From Microstegium vimineum (taxonomy: Eukaryota; Streptophyta; Magnoliopsida; Poales; Poaceae), in assembly GCA_022036555.1 (NCBI GenBank), contig CM039120.1, positions 13,477,951-13,541,950 on the forward strand: 64,000 bases of DNA. The letters are read 5' to 3'. The position numbers were made by a program, and so were the translations under genes. Position 1 is the first letter of the stretch. Each line of letters opens with the position of its first letter. Positions 46,654 to 59,499 of this stretch are shown one piece after another. Below the pieces are notes generated by a model. The model ran no database searches. It saw only the letters and a list, made by a program, of their open reading frames with translations, and was not told the origin of the DNA.

Positions 46654-46766
46654 CAGGCCTTATTTGGAAGCGCGTGTATCGACCTCAAACCACATGGATT
46701 GAAGTGAATTGGAGTGTCCAACACATGTAGTTTGAGGGAGATATATGTGTATCCAAACAAGGCCTG
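46654..46766. mobile_element. Short Tourist-like MITE
   Basis: The ends ggccttatttggaa and atccaaacaaggcc are inverted copies about 110 bp apart, a typical grass Tourist/PIF arrangement. The flanks are tca and tga, a poor 3-bp match. Confidence 0.6.
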
Positions 46767-47044
46767 ACACATGGGAGTTGGCACGGCGTTGTTTTTTTTT
46801 TAATTTTCCCTTCTTGTTTGCGCACTGCTTTGTTTCTGTCGACTGTAGTATGTCGTCCTATGATCCTGTCCTATTAATTGTGCTGACTCCTGTGTGTATG
46901 AACAGCTCTAGGCAAGTGTTGGAGCAGCTACGTAGCATACAGTATTTATTTTTCATTCACACCAAACATGAACATGGTGCTAGTAAATGTATATATCCGT
47001 CTTCCACTCATAGCAAATAATGTCTAGATTCGAGGAGCAGATGA

Positions 47045-47110
47045 CCATGACATGGGCTACAAAGTTGGATCCATATGTCCATGACATGGGCTACAAAGTT
47101 GGATTCATAT
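47045..47110. repeat. Tandem duplication of a ~34-bp unit at a retrotransposon insertion site
   Basis: ccatgacatgggctacaaagttggat is repeated at 47047 and 47081. A third partial copy (gaccatgacatgggctaca) follows the 3' LTR at 53755. The copia-type element at 47114-53749 therefore landed inside this small array; catat occurs at 47106-47110 and 53750-53754. Confidence 0.7.
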
Positions 47111-47113
47111 CGT

Positions 47114-47382
47114 TGTAAAACACATGAACTCAATCCTAGAAGGAAAGGAAAAGGAAGAATCCTAATACTAGTCCGTTTGTATGTGGGCTCTTACCAAATC
47201 ATAGGCACTGGCAGGACTATATATACGTGGGAGATCTATATTGTAAGGAACCGAGATTCAGAGGAATAAAGAATAGTCTTTCTATCTTGTGTCTACTTGT
47301 TCTTCTATATTTTCATCTACTATGTTGATCATGAGAGACGGAGAGGGAAAGAACCGAACCGCCGACAACGAGTTTTATAACA
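47114..47382 (+). repeat. 5' LTR of the LARD-like copia element
   Basis: Includes the TATA-like actatatatacgtggg (47217-47232) about 35 bp upstream of ttgtaaggaacc. It is paired with 53482-53749. Three bases (cgt) lie between the probable duplication catat and the first LTR base, so the left junction is not canonical. Confidence 0.8.
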
Positions 47383-50300
47383 CGTTATCAGCACGACAAG
47401 CTCTAAGTCGACATCGCCGCCGAAATTATCGCCGATCTTCGACGTCGACACGGCCGCTGAAGTTGTCGCCGATCTTCGACGTCGACGCCGTCGCGACTAC
47501 TTCAACGACATCGACATCCCCGACGTTGTTAGCGGAACGAATCTGCTACCTCTACCTGCAACTAATCTGCACTGCATCGACATATACCGTCGTCATCAAG
47601 CAAACTAATCTACGACAATGCCAAACGTCCTACGTGGTATGTATCTACTAACCACTGCCTTACGCGGCACGTGAGATAGATCAAATTGGCATCCTATAAG
47701 GTACGAAGGAATCACATCTTGCAGATTGTGTTTATCTTGACCAACAAGACAAGTTTTTTTTGCTCCTAATTACTATTCATGTATAGTACTAAAAGGAATA
47801 TTTGTACATGCAGTACATGTGAAAATATATCTGGGGTTATATAATAAAAAAGAAAGAAAATGCTTGTGTAGTGAAAAATCTTGTATCTTGCATGCAAATC
47901 CTGTCGTGAGCGTTGGGCTGGTGTAGGAGTAACAGGCCTGAACGCAGAACGTCAGTACCTCAAGAATATTGTGCCTAATCAAGAAGATTGCTCCTACCTA
48001 CCTAAACACTGGCTCGCACGCCAGACTCATCTACATAAAAGAATTTATATGTGCTCGAATGTACTTAGCATGAACTACGTATGTATATGTTGTCAGACAA
48101 CCTGAAGTTTGTGTTGCCGCACAGCATGCGACTACCGCGCGCCACGGAAGGCGACTTACGCGTACATGCGGTGTCCAGGCCGGTTAAGATAATCATGCAC
48201 AATCTGTTTCGAAGCCACGCTGCATTTGATCTAATTAATTCTACTGTAGATAGAAGTACAAGTACTCAGTATATAATGTATACGTACGCAAGTTCTCAGC
48301 CACATCGGAGTTATGTTACTGCTACGGTTGGTCTGCTGCATGGCCTCCGTCGCAATGCCGGTCTGCATAATCGTGCTACCGGCCCGCTTGCAGCGCCAAC
48401 TCATCAAATTATCCAGGCATCGGATGACGACTCGTAGTCGAATACAACCACCCTCAACAGCACACATGCATATAAAAAAAAGGAATTTTTTTCCTTGTAT
48501 TTCTTTGCCATGAAGAGTACGTGACCTGTAGCTTTCTCTTTTCATTGCCTGTATCGTGTACCAGCACGGCACAAAGTACGTTTGGCCATACACAACAAGA
48601 TTACGTGGCCTATAATCCTATTTGAATACGGCCCGAACGCCGACGCAACTATGGCCATCTCAGCATTAAAATCCGAGAAATCAGAAACAAAACAGAAGAT
48701 AATAAAGGGTTAAATCTGAAATTTATAATCCCATGATTCAAGCAGAATCTAAGTATAGGTAATATATTCTTGCAGAATAATTCCTATATTTTCTGGTTTT
48801 AAGGTGTTTAATGAATTAAAAATCCCTTGAAATTTTTAGATTTTTACCTGTTGTGTTGAACTACACCCTTTATTTATTTTTATTGTATTTCTTATATACA
48901 ACATATATAAGAGTTGTATATACAATATTAAATCTGTAATTTAGTTGTTGTTATACTAGTGAAATTTCATTATGAATATTATACCATGTGATTGCAAGAA
49001 TAAAATCTTGAATGATTACACTAGAAACATGGTATAAGATATATGAGCTCTCTGAATCCTGCAGACCTTAGACTTATCACCTTTGAGAGGCTCATATTTA
49101 TTTTTCCTAGCATAATGAATTTTTGGGATAAAATAAATGATTGGTAATTGGTATTAATTCTGAAAATTAGCATATACCATGATATAGACCCTGAAAAATG
49201 CTAGGATGTTTCTAAGATTTTTTTTTTATATAACCATCCACTACCTTTTTGCACCTTACCACTTGTTTACATGTAGTAAACTTATATGCACATGATTTAA
49301 TTTATGTTAATATATGCATGCTTGAAAGAAATAAAGAAGAAATATCCTGGAATTACTTTGAATGATAGAATTATTTGTTATGGTCATTATTAAATCCATG
49401 TAGGATATTTTGCTACCGTTGAAGTGTAGTGAATTCATGATATATATTTTCTGATTATTCTCTAGAATGAGTATATGGCCGAGAGAAATAACAAATATAT
49501 TGTATGACTCACTGCATGAGAAAATTTTCAAATTATGATTATAGAATATCATATTCCATTGAAAGTCGAATTTCAAGCTTGTATGCTTATAGTTTGTGGT
49601 GTAATGCTACTTTATAAATAATAGCTTGAAGCTTTGTATTGAATGTCTAGAAGACAAGATGATAAATAAAATTTTAGCAATGTATATTCTTGAAGAAATG
49701 TCTCTTGAGTATAGAATATCAAAGAGCATCTAATACATGAAGTATTTGAATTTATCATCAGAAATTACTCAAATAGAAGTTGAGTTAGAAATTTTCGACA
49801 GCTCAATAAACCAGGATATATGACTTGCATGCATTGCACTCCTAGAAGGATTGTGATTACATATCACTACTATGAAATAAAGCATGCATGAAGCTGCTAA
49901 ATGTCAAGTATAGAAGCTAAGACATAAGAATGGATAAGAATTTTTCAGATTTCTTGAAGAAGAATTTAAATCATGTGCTAACATACTTGTATTGTATTTA
50001 AACTTATATTATCTATAAGTATTAGTAGTAACGGTGGTGAAGTTGAATTAAGTGGATTATGTAAACTCATAGAAGAGTTAATGGTTACTTTATTAGCTTG
50101 AAGACCAATACATTTAATATTCTTAGTTGCAATTCTTACTTGAAGTAATATATGTTAATTTTGCATGAAATAAATTAGTTTTATATGTTTTACATATAAA
50201 TACTTGCCTAATTTTTCCTATTTAAATAATTTTGCATGAATTTTATCCACAAAGAAGCCTTAATTAACCATGAAGGTTATAGTTCTTTGTGCAATACTAC

Positions 50301-53300
50301 CATGTAGGTAGAAGGGAAACTGAATTTTCTAAAAACACATGAATAATTGGACTATATTAGTATACTAAATAAACTAGAAGTTTATGTTCTACCCCAAATA
50401 TATTATTGTGTACACTGAATAATACACTAAATATATGAATTTTATACCACAATCATTGAATACTAGAAGTATGATGCATGAAGCATATTTCTACTTGAAG
50501 TAATTATGACATGAAAAGGGGAGGGATTTCAGGTAAAGGCATAAGAAAATGTGGGTAATATATATTTAATAGACATAATAAAACTAAATCTATCTCTAAG
50601 TGAAGCTTGTAGCTTTGTATTTGTTATTATCTATTTTGTTGGATTGAATACCAATATTCCACATTACACATGAATGTGTATCACTATATTGTGCTCCCGT
50701 TGAGCTACAACTATCTCCCCTCGTACATACATATTAGCATGGAAGCTATGTTTGTAGCTTGTAGCCACTAATTTTCCCCTTGCAATTAAATTGGCTATCT
50801 AGCATGTTATACCAAAATAATTTATATTGAAGTAATGAATATGTTGCTTTCTAATGCATTGCATGCATAAGCAATATGATTGATATGTCAAGCAGACAGA
50901 GATCAGAGGGAGAGTTAATATGAAATTAGCTCAAAGGAGACTAACCCATTTGATGGGATGAATAATTGTGGAATTAAGATAGTAGATAACATACTTATGA
51001 TGATTTGGGATTTATTAAGAAAATGCATCTAGCAATTTTTGCATTGATGGCAATTAGAAAATTCTAGAAGAAATTCCATGTGAATTTGAATGTTGTGTAT
51101 TTTATACATTTGAAGTATATTATCCGTTTTTATGTATGAGTATTTGGATCATATTTTTAGGCTAAACAATGAAGAAGCTAGATAATGAAATAGTTTTCGA
51201 AACTATGATATGTGCAAATCAAGGGAAGAATATCTTTGAGTTTGTAGGAATGTTGAACATTCTTAAATGCACTTTATATATTCTAGCTCGCTGCATTTAC
51301 TTTATAATAACCCCCATGTTTAAATATGTGTGTGAATATTTCCCTGAAAAATTTATCATAGCATACATGAATGGGCCTCCACCTGTAGTTGGAGATATAT
51401 GAATTTGAACTATTTTAAGCCCATGATAGGGGATATCTTTTGAAGTATGCTATTAAAGATCTAATATTGGCATTAGGGGAGGAGAAAGCCTATTTTGAAT
51501 GCCAAATATTATTTTCATAGAAGGAAAATGATTTAAAGAAAATATTCCTTGAAGCTTGAAGCAGGAATAACATCACACACTAAATCAAACAATAGTTTGA
51601 TCATGCTCTTATGAAGCATGAAACAGAGCATATGCCAGATATTTTGAAAAATGAGAGGAGTAACTTGAAGTTATAAATCTGAAGTTGTGTTTACTGGTAG
51701 TAAACTAAATGTTGTATACTATACTATAAAGCTAAAATCTATGGGGACGCCTGTGGGTTCTAGTTTAGTGTATACTCGTTAAATAAAATAAGAGTAAACT
51801 CCTCCATTCTCATGAAGAGAACACCTCATAAAGAAGGTTAAGCACCTCATGAAGAGGATCATCATAAAGATGAAATCCAACATACTAAGCGCGCTCATCA
51901 TTAGTGTTGGGTATACAAAACAATAAATTATCTCTTGTTTTGGGAAGTAACAAAGAGACAAAATAATCTCATACTATGAGAATATTGGGAGAAAATAATA
52001 GTTGTCGACAACGTTACCTCTATAATTGCATTCTCTTATGAGAATCCGGATCTGGAAAACAAAGTCCATGGCAAAGTCGCTTGTAGAGATTATATCGGGT
52101 CAATGAAGAAAGCAATTGAGGTTGAATCTCCAACTTAGAAAAAATAATGTTCTGCTATATCTCTGGCAAATGAAATGAATAATTTGAAATATGCTGTCAA
52201 AAGTGGATTATGAAAATCCATATAATTCCTGAAGAATATAAATCGCAACATATAGAAATCTCATACTAAGTATTAAGAAGTTTAAGGTATAATATATTTA
52301 TGAATGAATATTGAAGTCTCAAGAAGAGTGTGTCCTAGAAGGAATAGTCATCAAATGACTTAATATTGAATATTACTATCTCATTGTATGTCATATAATA
52401 GTATCTCATATAGTAGAGAATATATCTCATAGAAGTGACATGTTATTCACTGAATATCAGAATATCCTTGAAGGAGTTAATCCATGAAGGATTTACTGGT
52501 CGATTCTTGAATAAACACCATCAATCCTTGAAATGAATATAGACCCGAGAGAAACCAAATGAGAAATAATAAACATCATGAAGATGTCATACAAACACTC
52601 AGAAAGTGTATATATGTAAAACTAGCAATGAAGTATTAATATCCTCTAAATACCATTGAAGGTATAAGAATAATGGTGATTTGGCAATTGAATTCCCCTA
52701 AATGTCAAATTCAAGACTGGATTTACTCTTGAGTGATACAATCAAAATCTCCAAGATTTGTAGAACATATAATTTGCAAATCCACTAAGAAAGGATTTTA
52801 AATATTCAAACTCTAGTATAAATTTGATACATTATCCAGAAGATATTAAATATTGTAACTTATTTACCACATATTCCTCTGAAAGGAATTACATGAAGTA
52901 TAAAATTTATTTGTTTTACACAACTAATAAGTGGTCATTATGCACGAAGCATATTGCTCCTGTTTATACTCTTATTATAATTCATAGAAGAATTGTGAGC
53001 CGATTTTAATTTTGAAAGATATAATATTATATTATGGTACTACATACCATCAATTAAGCACACATTTATGAAAATTGTGACTTGAACAATGAAGTTCAAA
53101 GGATGGCTTTATGAGGGGGAGCAAATTGATTGAATCTACCTTGAAGATAATTAAAACCACTAGAATTACAAAGATCAAGTAGATCATATTTGCTAAAACA
53201 TTGAAGTTTATGCATAGATCATGAAGATAAATATTTATTTATGAAGAATAAAAGATCATGAAGAATACATATCCAAGAAGGTTAAATGTTGTACTCTTTT

Positions 53301-53481
53301 TCTCTATGTGAGTTTTTACTTGAAGGTTTCTCACGCAAGGTTTTTAATAAGACAACATGTGCAATACAATTAGCGAATGTGATGTACTCTTTTCTTCAAG
53401 AACCGTTTTTCCCACTGGGTTTTCGGATGGAGTTTTTAACGAGGCATGTGCATATCGTGGTAATCGCCCAAAGGGGAGTGT

Positions 53482-53749
53482 TGTAAAACACATAACTCTA
53501 TCCTAGAAGGAAAGGAAAAGGAAGAATCATAATCCTAGTCCGTTTGTATATGGGCTCTTACCAAATCATAGGCGCTGGCAGGACTATATATACGTGGGAG
53601 ATCTATGTTGTAAGGAACCGAGATTCAGAGGAATAAAGAATAGTCTCCCTATCTTGTGTCTACTTGTTCTACTATATTTTTATCTACTATGTTGATCATG
53701 AGAGACGGAGAGGGAAAGAACCGAACCGTCGACAACGAGTTTTATAACA
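53482..53749 (+). repeat. 3' LTR of the LARD-like copia element
   Basis: It starts TGTAAAACACATAAC after the purine-rich aaaggggagtgt and ends TTTTATAACA, followed directly by catat. Roughly 96% identical to the 5' copy by eye. Confidence 0.82.
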
Positions 53750-54513
53750 CATATGACCATGACATGGGCTACACCGAATGGACGAGCGTAACGACAAGAC
53801 AAGCGTCGTGTGCATTGGGTCTTCGCCGATTGCCTTGGGCAAACACTTGTACTACTGAGTGGTTGGGATACAAAAAAATTGATGCAGTCATAACAACACG
53901 CATCAGTCTAGTCAGTCATGTTTTAACAAGGATACAGACAGTAGTTTGAACAAGGATGCAGAGACAGTACGTAGCCGCAGCCACAGTTTTCCACAATTTA
54001 CCATGAGTCGAGTCAGCCAAGTTTGACCTGGTAGGCAACAGAGGGTTTGCAGCTGACATGGGCTGACCATTGGTACTGGTAGTACAGCCCGTTATATATG
54101 TGGGATCGAAATCCCGTTGTTTGGGCCGGCCCGAAGATAGAAAGGGTAAAACAAAGGTGGTTAGGTTATAGCCTTCTGTCCTTTTAACCGCGATATAATC
54201 CGAAACGTAGATGGAAACGGCCCACCGTTCAACTAAACGAAAAATACAATGGCATCCATCGGAAATGCAAGGTGCAAGCCATCAGGATCCTTTTCCAATC
54301 CAAAAAGGAAAAAGAAATGCGAAAAAGGATGATCTCGACAGAATACTCCTTACTCGATGTCCCAAAGTAAATGTTCCTTTGTTTTCCGTATCATAAATTT
54401 AACTCTATTTATACCATTTATACAAAAAACATATAATATTTGTATCTTTAAATAAATTTATTAAGATATTAGATCTAAAGATCTTTTCAACAATATCAAC
54501 TACTATTAGAGCA

Positions 54514-54796
54514 TCTCCAACGGTTTGCTAAATCACTTGTCATCCTTTAAAATTTGACAAATCAATCAAAAAACACTCTCTAATAGTTTGTCAATTGGAC
54601 TTGCCAATTCTACATGCTTGCCAAAAAATTGCATCGGTTTACCATTTTTTTGAGCGCGCATCGGTTTACCATCCTCTTGCCCGCGAGTCCTCCTCTCGGT
54701 TTCCGCATGCAACTTTCCTCCGCGTGTAACTTTCCTTCCTTTTTAATCTTCTTTTTTTTGGTTTGGCAAGTGGAAAATGCAAATTGTTGGAGATGA
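54514..54796. mobile_element. MITE with CATCTCCAAC termini
   Basis: The left end gcatctccaacggtttgc and the right end gcaaattgttggagatg are inverted copies about 280 bp apart. This terminus type is common among plant hAT-like MITEs. The target duplication is unclear. Confidence 0.6.
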
Positions 54797-55420
54797 AATT
54801 TTTAATCACAATATTAATATTTTTAAATTTTATATTTGTTATATTTATTTTTTAAGAAATAAAAATGATAGATATTTTAGGACAGATAGAGCATGATATA
54901 TGCACATAAATAAAGAACACAAAGGGTGATGAGGCAATGATGATGCGCACGCAAGGGAGAAAGCACGCGCGGCGGCGAGCCGGCGAGCCGGCGAGAGTTT
55001 TCGGATCGCATGCGTCTGCGTACTCGATCGGATCATTGTTGGGCCGGCCGGGTGATCATTTTGTTGGCCGGGTGATCATTATGAGGGGATTAGTGGTTCG
55101 TACCACGGTACCAGCCTAGTAAAAGCGACCAAAGCAGCAAATCGAGAGTGATTTTTTTTCTTTTTCCCTGCATGACTCGTGTGATAGAAAGCGCAGACCC
55201 TACGAAATTATGTTAATAGACTTTAAATATGTTAATAATGTAGCACTCTTCTGATAAAAAAGGAAATTATAAATTTAATAGATTTTAAATATGTTAATAT
55301 AGCATTGTATTGATGAAGAAAGAAATGATGAAAGTTTTATAAAAATAGTGATGACATTATTGCACGTGTCTGAGGTGCATGACCTGATAGCTTGGACCGC
55401 CACAGGACTAGTACCTAGTA

Positions 55421-55544
55421 GTTTCGCTTGGTTGTTTCTTCTGCGTCTAATAAGTCATTTTATCTAATTTATTGTTGTTTAGGTGTGAGATAAAAAACAT
55501 CGTACCATGGTATGGCTGATAAGTCGGCTTATAAACCAAGCGAA
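55421..55544. mobile_element. MITE with TTCGCTTGG termini
   Basis: gtttcgcttggttg at the left and ataaaccaagcgaac at the right form inverted termini 124 bp apart, with the sub-terminal ggctgataagtcggcttataa. The family is common in grasses. No clean flanking duplication. Confidence 0.6.
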
Positions 55545-57772
55545 CATGACTCTCTACTACTCTAGTACGTAGTGACGGATCCAGAATGGGATCAAGAGAT
55601 AGGCTAAGTAATGAAGATGATGATTGAGAATAAAAAATTAATGATAATTTAAGACTAATGCTACAGTAATTTAATGGAAAATTGAGGTTCATGTGGAGGG
55701 CTGCAGCCACCCCAGCCCCCCCCTGGATCCGGGAAGCGGCGATGGAGCGCTCATTTGCCCGAGCGGCTATTTGGGCCAGCCACCCACGGCCCATCGCCAG
55801 CCGTCCATTCTTCTTCTTTTCTTTTCTTTTTTTAACACCCGGGTGAAAAAAAAGTAAAAAAGAAACACTCGTCCGGGCAAAAAAAAATTAATTCTGTTTT
55901 AACACCCGGTAAAAACCAAAAAAAAACCCAAAAAGCCAACCAACCGTGCCATCCAATCTTCTTCCTTCTTTTTCTTTTTTTTTTAAGGAAACCAAACATC
56001 CGGAAAAAGAAAAACAAAGGAAACCAAACATCCGCACGGGCAAACGCCCGCCGGATCGCATTACCGCTGGATCCGCCAATGCTAGTACGTACTATCATTC
56101 GCTCGCTGAATCGCTACCGTGACAAAATCTGGAATGGGACCGCGCCGTCATGTGCAGGTTTGGACCACGAGACACGAACACGATCGCCTTTATTTTTTTT
56201 CCCGGTCCCTTGCACTGTGTATCTGATCGTACCATGCACCGCTCCGCGCGCGATGGACACCGCCCTGTTCGAACGCTCACGGATTATTGTTCGTGTTCGT
56301 GTGTGGATAAAGCGAGTGAGCGCGCGCATTCATACACGGCGACGCCCGCCACATCTTAAATCCTCGGAAATAAGCAGCCAATGGTGGGCCACATGAGAGT
56401 GGATTGCGCTGGTGACTTGCCATCTTTGTAAAAGATTAGCATATGCCCGTGCGTTGCTACGGAGCTTCAAAATGTTCATCATAGTAAGAGTATTATGAAA
56501 AAAGGCCAAAGCATCAATTTTTTCAACACAATAGAAGTATGAAAGAAATGGTGGATCAAAATCAACCGATAAATAAACATAATGTTCTGAGCCACATTCA
56601 GACATATAGGCATCAATTTTAGTAATAATGTCAAAACAAGAGCATGATGGGCAAGTTCTTAACTGCTATCTTTTTATAGTTTGTTTTCTAGTGCGGCCAA
56701 GATATTTTCGTACCGATATCATAATCATACATAGAATTCACATCATATATCAATAGGGATCATAAAGTTCTTTCATAGTTTTTGGTCATCCTATGTAAAA
56801 GATAGACATATGTAACAAGTTAGAACCAGCCTACTACCTTTAATAGAACCAAGTAAATTTGGCAATGTGAGAACACATAGTTTGTCGATACTCTTTGGGG
56901 TTTGTCATCCAAAACCATTACTCCACACTACTACATTTGGGATAGTTTTGTATAACTATGCGACTATATGTAAGGCCCTCATGAAAAAAAAAACATTACT
57001 ATATCTAAGGCCCTCGTGAAAAGGTTACTCGACTCAGATCCAAGCTATCCCTGGTGTCATTCCTTCGAAAAGGTTGGTGTCATTAACAGAACAGCATATG
57101 ACATTATGGAATGGCACACGTTTTTCTTTTATTTTTGAAAAAACACAATGAAGCTTTATAGGCTCATAGCAATAAGTTAGCAACAATATCATTTAGTGGA
57201 TGTCGATCCATGTTAGAACAAGTCATTTCGCAACATAGGAGTTAGAACAAGTCATTTCGCAACACAGGAATCGTCCACAGCCTTCAGCGTGCCGTGGCAT
57301 TCCATAAACAATGCAACTATTTCAGACCATCAGCTAAACAAAATTCTTCTGATTGTAAAATGACTCAAATGAATAACCCAGGCTATCAATGCTTATGTCA
57401 CTTTCATCCAATGTGTCATTCTGCAAGGTCTTTCAAATAGTTAACTGAAAAAAACAGCCAAGATTATTCAGATAAGCAGCAGCTGTAGGCAAAGAACATG
57501 TTAGCAATCAGCAGTTCAGCACCCAGTCTCAAGTTGTTTCAAACATCAAAAGTTAATGTATATGATTCTAACTGCAGTCCAGTGTAAATTGATTAATTCA
57601 AATATCAACAGTTGCTATCATGGTTCTGTTTTCCTGATAAGACTGATTATTGCTAGCACATACCACCAGGTGCCCATATTGCATATTAAGTTGTAATACT
57701 GACAAGAATAAGAAACATTATCGCATCTGTCAGTTTATCAAGCACAACAAAATAAAGGCAAGTACATCAAAC

Positions 57773-57864
57773 CTGCAGAGCAGCAACACACACCTCCCAG
57801 GTCTTCTGTATGGGCTGATCTAATTGTGTTTGAGGCTTGAGCACTATCCCAAACAACTCAAGCT
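57773..57864 (-). pseudogene. Captured exon inside the Helitron
   Basis: On the minus strand a 92-bp block lies between an acceptor (ccgtgggtgcag) and a donor (ctgcag|gtttgatg). It is open in one frame for 30 codons and encodes LELFGIVLKPQTQLDQPIQK with further residues to ...CVAALQ. The codon usage and flanking splice sites look like a genuine host exon. I do not recognise the parent gene. Further acceptor-like sites follow toward 57430, but no second clear exon. Confidence 0.5.
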
Positions 57865-58200
57865 CTGCACCCACGGTTAATCAACCACCTCACACAATCA
57901 TAGCATGAAGCCAGAGCCCTTTTGGTTACACTGCAAGTAAAGCTCACATGTAGTTTGTGCGAGGGATGGAAGAGCCCTGCCTCCATATAAACCATGTGCT
58001 GTGCAACAAATCAACCGTAGCGTGCACCTAGCGCGGGAAGAACATGTTTCCGATAAGAACATGTATTTTGTATTTTGATTATAGGATTATAAATTTCCTA
58101 GTAATATTTTTATCCAATCGGAACATGTATCTTGTATATATTTTGATTAGGATTAGGATTCCTAGTTATATTTGAATTATTTTAGGATGTCATACGTGTG

Positions 58201-58271
<71 letters not shown>

Positions 58272-58274
58272 ATG

Positions 58275-58331
<57 letters not shown>
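58201..58331. repeat. TA-rich microsatellite
   Basis: About 130 bp of (TA)n with regularly spaced tatg interruptions. It can form hairpins and is likely length-variable. It lies inside the proposed Helitron. Confidence 0.95.
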
Positions 58332-58414
58332 GACATGCCACATTTATAAAGTTAGTTAGGGACGACCGACAAAAAAGGAAGAAATTTTGCTCCTTTATTA
58401 TTAAATAAAGGTAT

Positions 58415-59169
58415 AAATAAGTGGTTAAAATAATTTAGAAATGGTATAAGATTGATGATATAAGATTATCTTTTATATTTTAAAAGTTGATTTTTAGGAT
58501 CTCTCAGGGATACTTTTTGTCTTCCAATAACTTTTTAGTAGTTGGAAAACATATAATTTTTAAAAGAATTATTTAGCAAACTCTTATAGATGAATAGATG
58601 GACGTAGTATCTCAAGTGCTCGAGGTTAGACCCAGTTACAGACGCAGACGCTCACACACACACTTATCCCTATGCTGAATATCTAGTTTTGGACAAATAC
58701 GGTGAACTTTGAACAAAGTCTAACCCCTTGTTTAGATACAAAATCTTTTGGAATTTTACACCATAGCACTTTATTTTGTATTTAACAATTATTGTTCAAT
58801 TATGAAGTAACTAGGTCCAAAAGATTCGTCTCGTAAAATACAAGTAAGTTGTGCAATTAGTTATTTTTTACTTATATTTAATTCTCTATGTATGTGTCCA
58901 AATGTTTGATGTCACGGAGAGTCATGTAAAGTTTTAGAATTTTAAAAGCCTCTAAGAAACGTTACCGCAACTGTAACTGTAACCCTTGCTGATAAATGTT
59001 TGTGGTGTTATCGTGGCACGATAGAATCAAGACGAACGGAAACGATGAACTGGCCACCGTTACGTACAAAACATCAAGGCAACGTCCAAATACGTAACGT
59101 CCAGTACAGAGAGGTGAGAGGCCTTTTGCCCCCTTGGATTAGATTGCGTGCGTACGTCAGGCTGTAGTG
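58415..59169. other. Intergenic, with a MITE remnant at 58722-58970
   Basis: No gene. The block from about 58722 (ccccttgtttagatac) through gattcgtctcgtaaaatac and gtgcaattagtta to about 58970 is a MITE of the same broad family as 44578-44815 in reverse orientation. The rest is unremarkable. Confidence 0.5.
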
Positions 59170-59499
59170 GTCACCGGCACGGTTTTCCTAACCGTTCGCC
59201 GGCCGGGAACCGCTCGTGGGCGGTTTAGATTTTGAATTCAAACCCCGTAGTTCATTCGGTTTGGGACCGGTAACCGGTCGGTTAGGACCGGTTACCGTCC
59301 GGTTTGATCGGTAACCGTCCTAACCGCCGGGTGTCTTTTTTTTTTGCTTGAAAAAATCATTTTTTTTTTGCATGACCTTTGCGCATAATGATGTAAATAA
59401 AACACGCAATTCATGGAAAAATAGTGTGACACAAATGGCCGACCCCACAATAATATCATAGTGATGCAGTAGCCACAAATTCACGACGGAAATAACGTA

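Larger units (their letters stand above)
47114..53749 (+). mobile_element. Copia-type LTR element without coding capacity (LARD-like)
   Basis: LTRs at 47114-47382 and 53482-53749 (TGTAAAACACA...TTTTATAACA) differ by about eleven substitutions and one indel in ~268 bp. After the 5' LTR comes a primer-site candidate (cgttatcagcacgacaagctc). Before the 3' LTR is cgcccaaaggggagtgt, preceded by ttttcccactgggttttcgg and ggtttttaataag, a layout typical of the 3' end of plant copia elements. The 6.1-kb interior is AT-rich, full of tgaag-type words, and has no frame above about 120 codons and no RT, integrase or gag motif. It would have to be mobilised in trans. Confidence 0.75.
53755..56435. other. 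Intergenic with MITE remnants, no gene recognised
   Basis: No supported gene. The stretch holds a degraded Stowaway-like end near 54345-54380, a MITE at 54514-54796, another at 55421-55544, a gccggcgag triplication near 54975-54995 and a low-complexity T/A-rich segment at 55810-56010 with repeated acacccg motifs. A fragment resembling dispersed repeats (gtgacggatccagaatgggatc ... cccctggatccg) lies at 55571-55735. Confidence 0.5.
56436..58414 (-). mobile_element. Helitron with captured gene fragment
   Basis: On the minus strand the 3' end reads ccgtagcaacgcacgggcatatgCTAA followed by T: a short hairpin (CCGT...ACGG) about 10 bases before the CTRR end, as in grass Helitrons. The 5' end is placed near 58414, where the minus strand reads aataataaaggagcaaaatttc, followed by a tgtcggtcgtccctaactaac block typical of grass Helitron 5' regions; the exact TC start is not visible. 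No rolling-circle transposase is encoded, so it is non-autonomous. It contains an exon-like segment (57773-57864), a 31-bp tandem duplication near 57211-57270 and a TA microsatellite near its 5' end. Confidence 0.62.

Noticed and set aside
51169..51402. 77-codon frame in the LARD interior as a remnant pol or membrane protein
   Set aside because: Hydrophobic stretches arise from T-rich DNA; no copia motif is present.
58201..58331. TA array as an origin or matrix attachment site
   Set aside because: A simple microsatellite explains it; nothing else supports a function.
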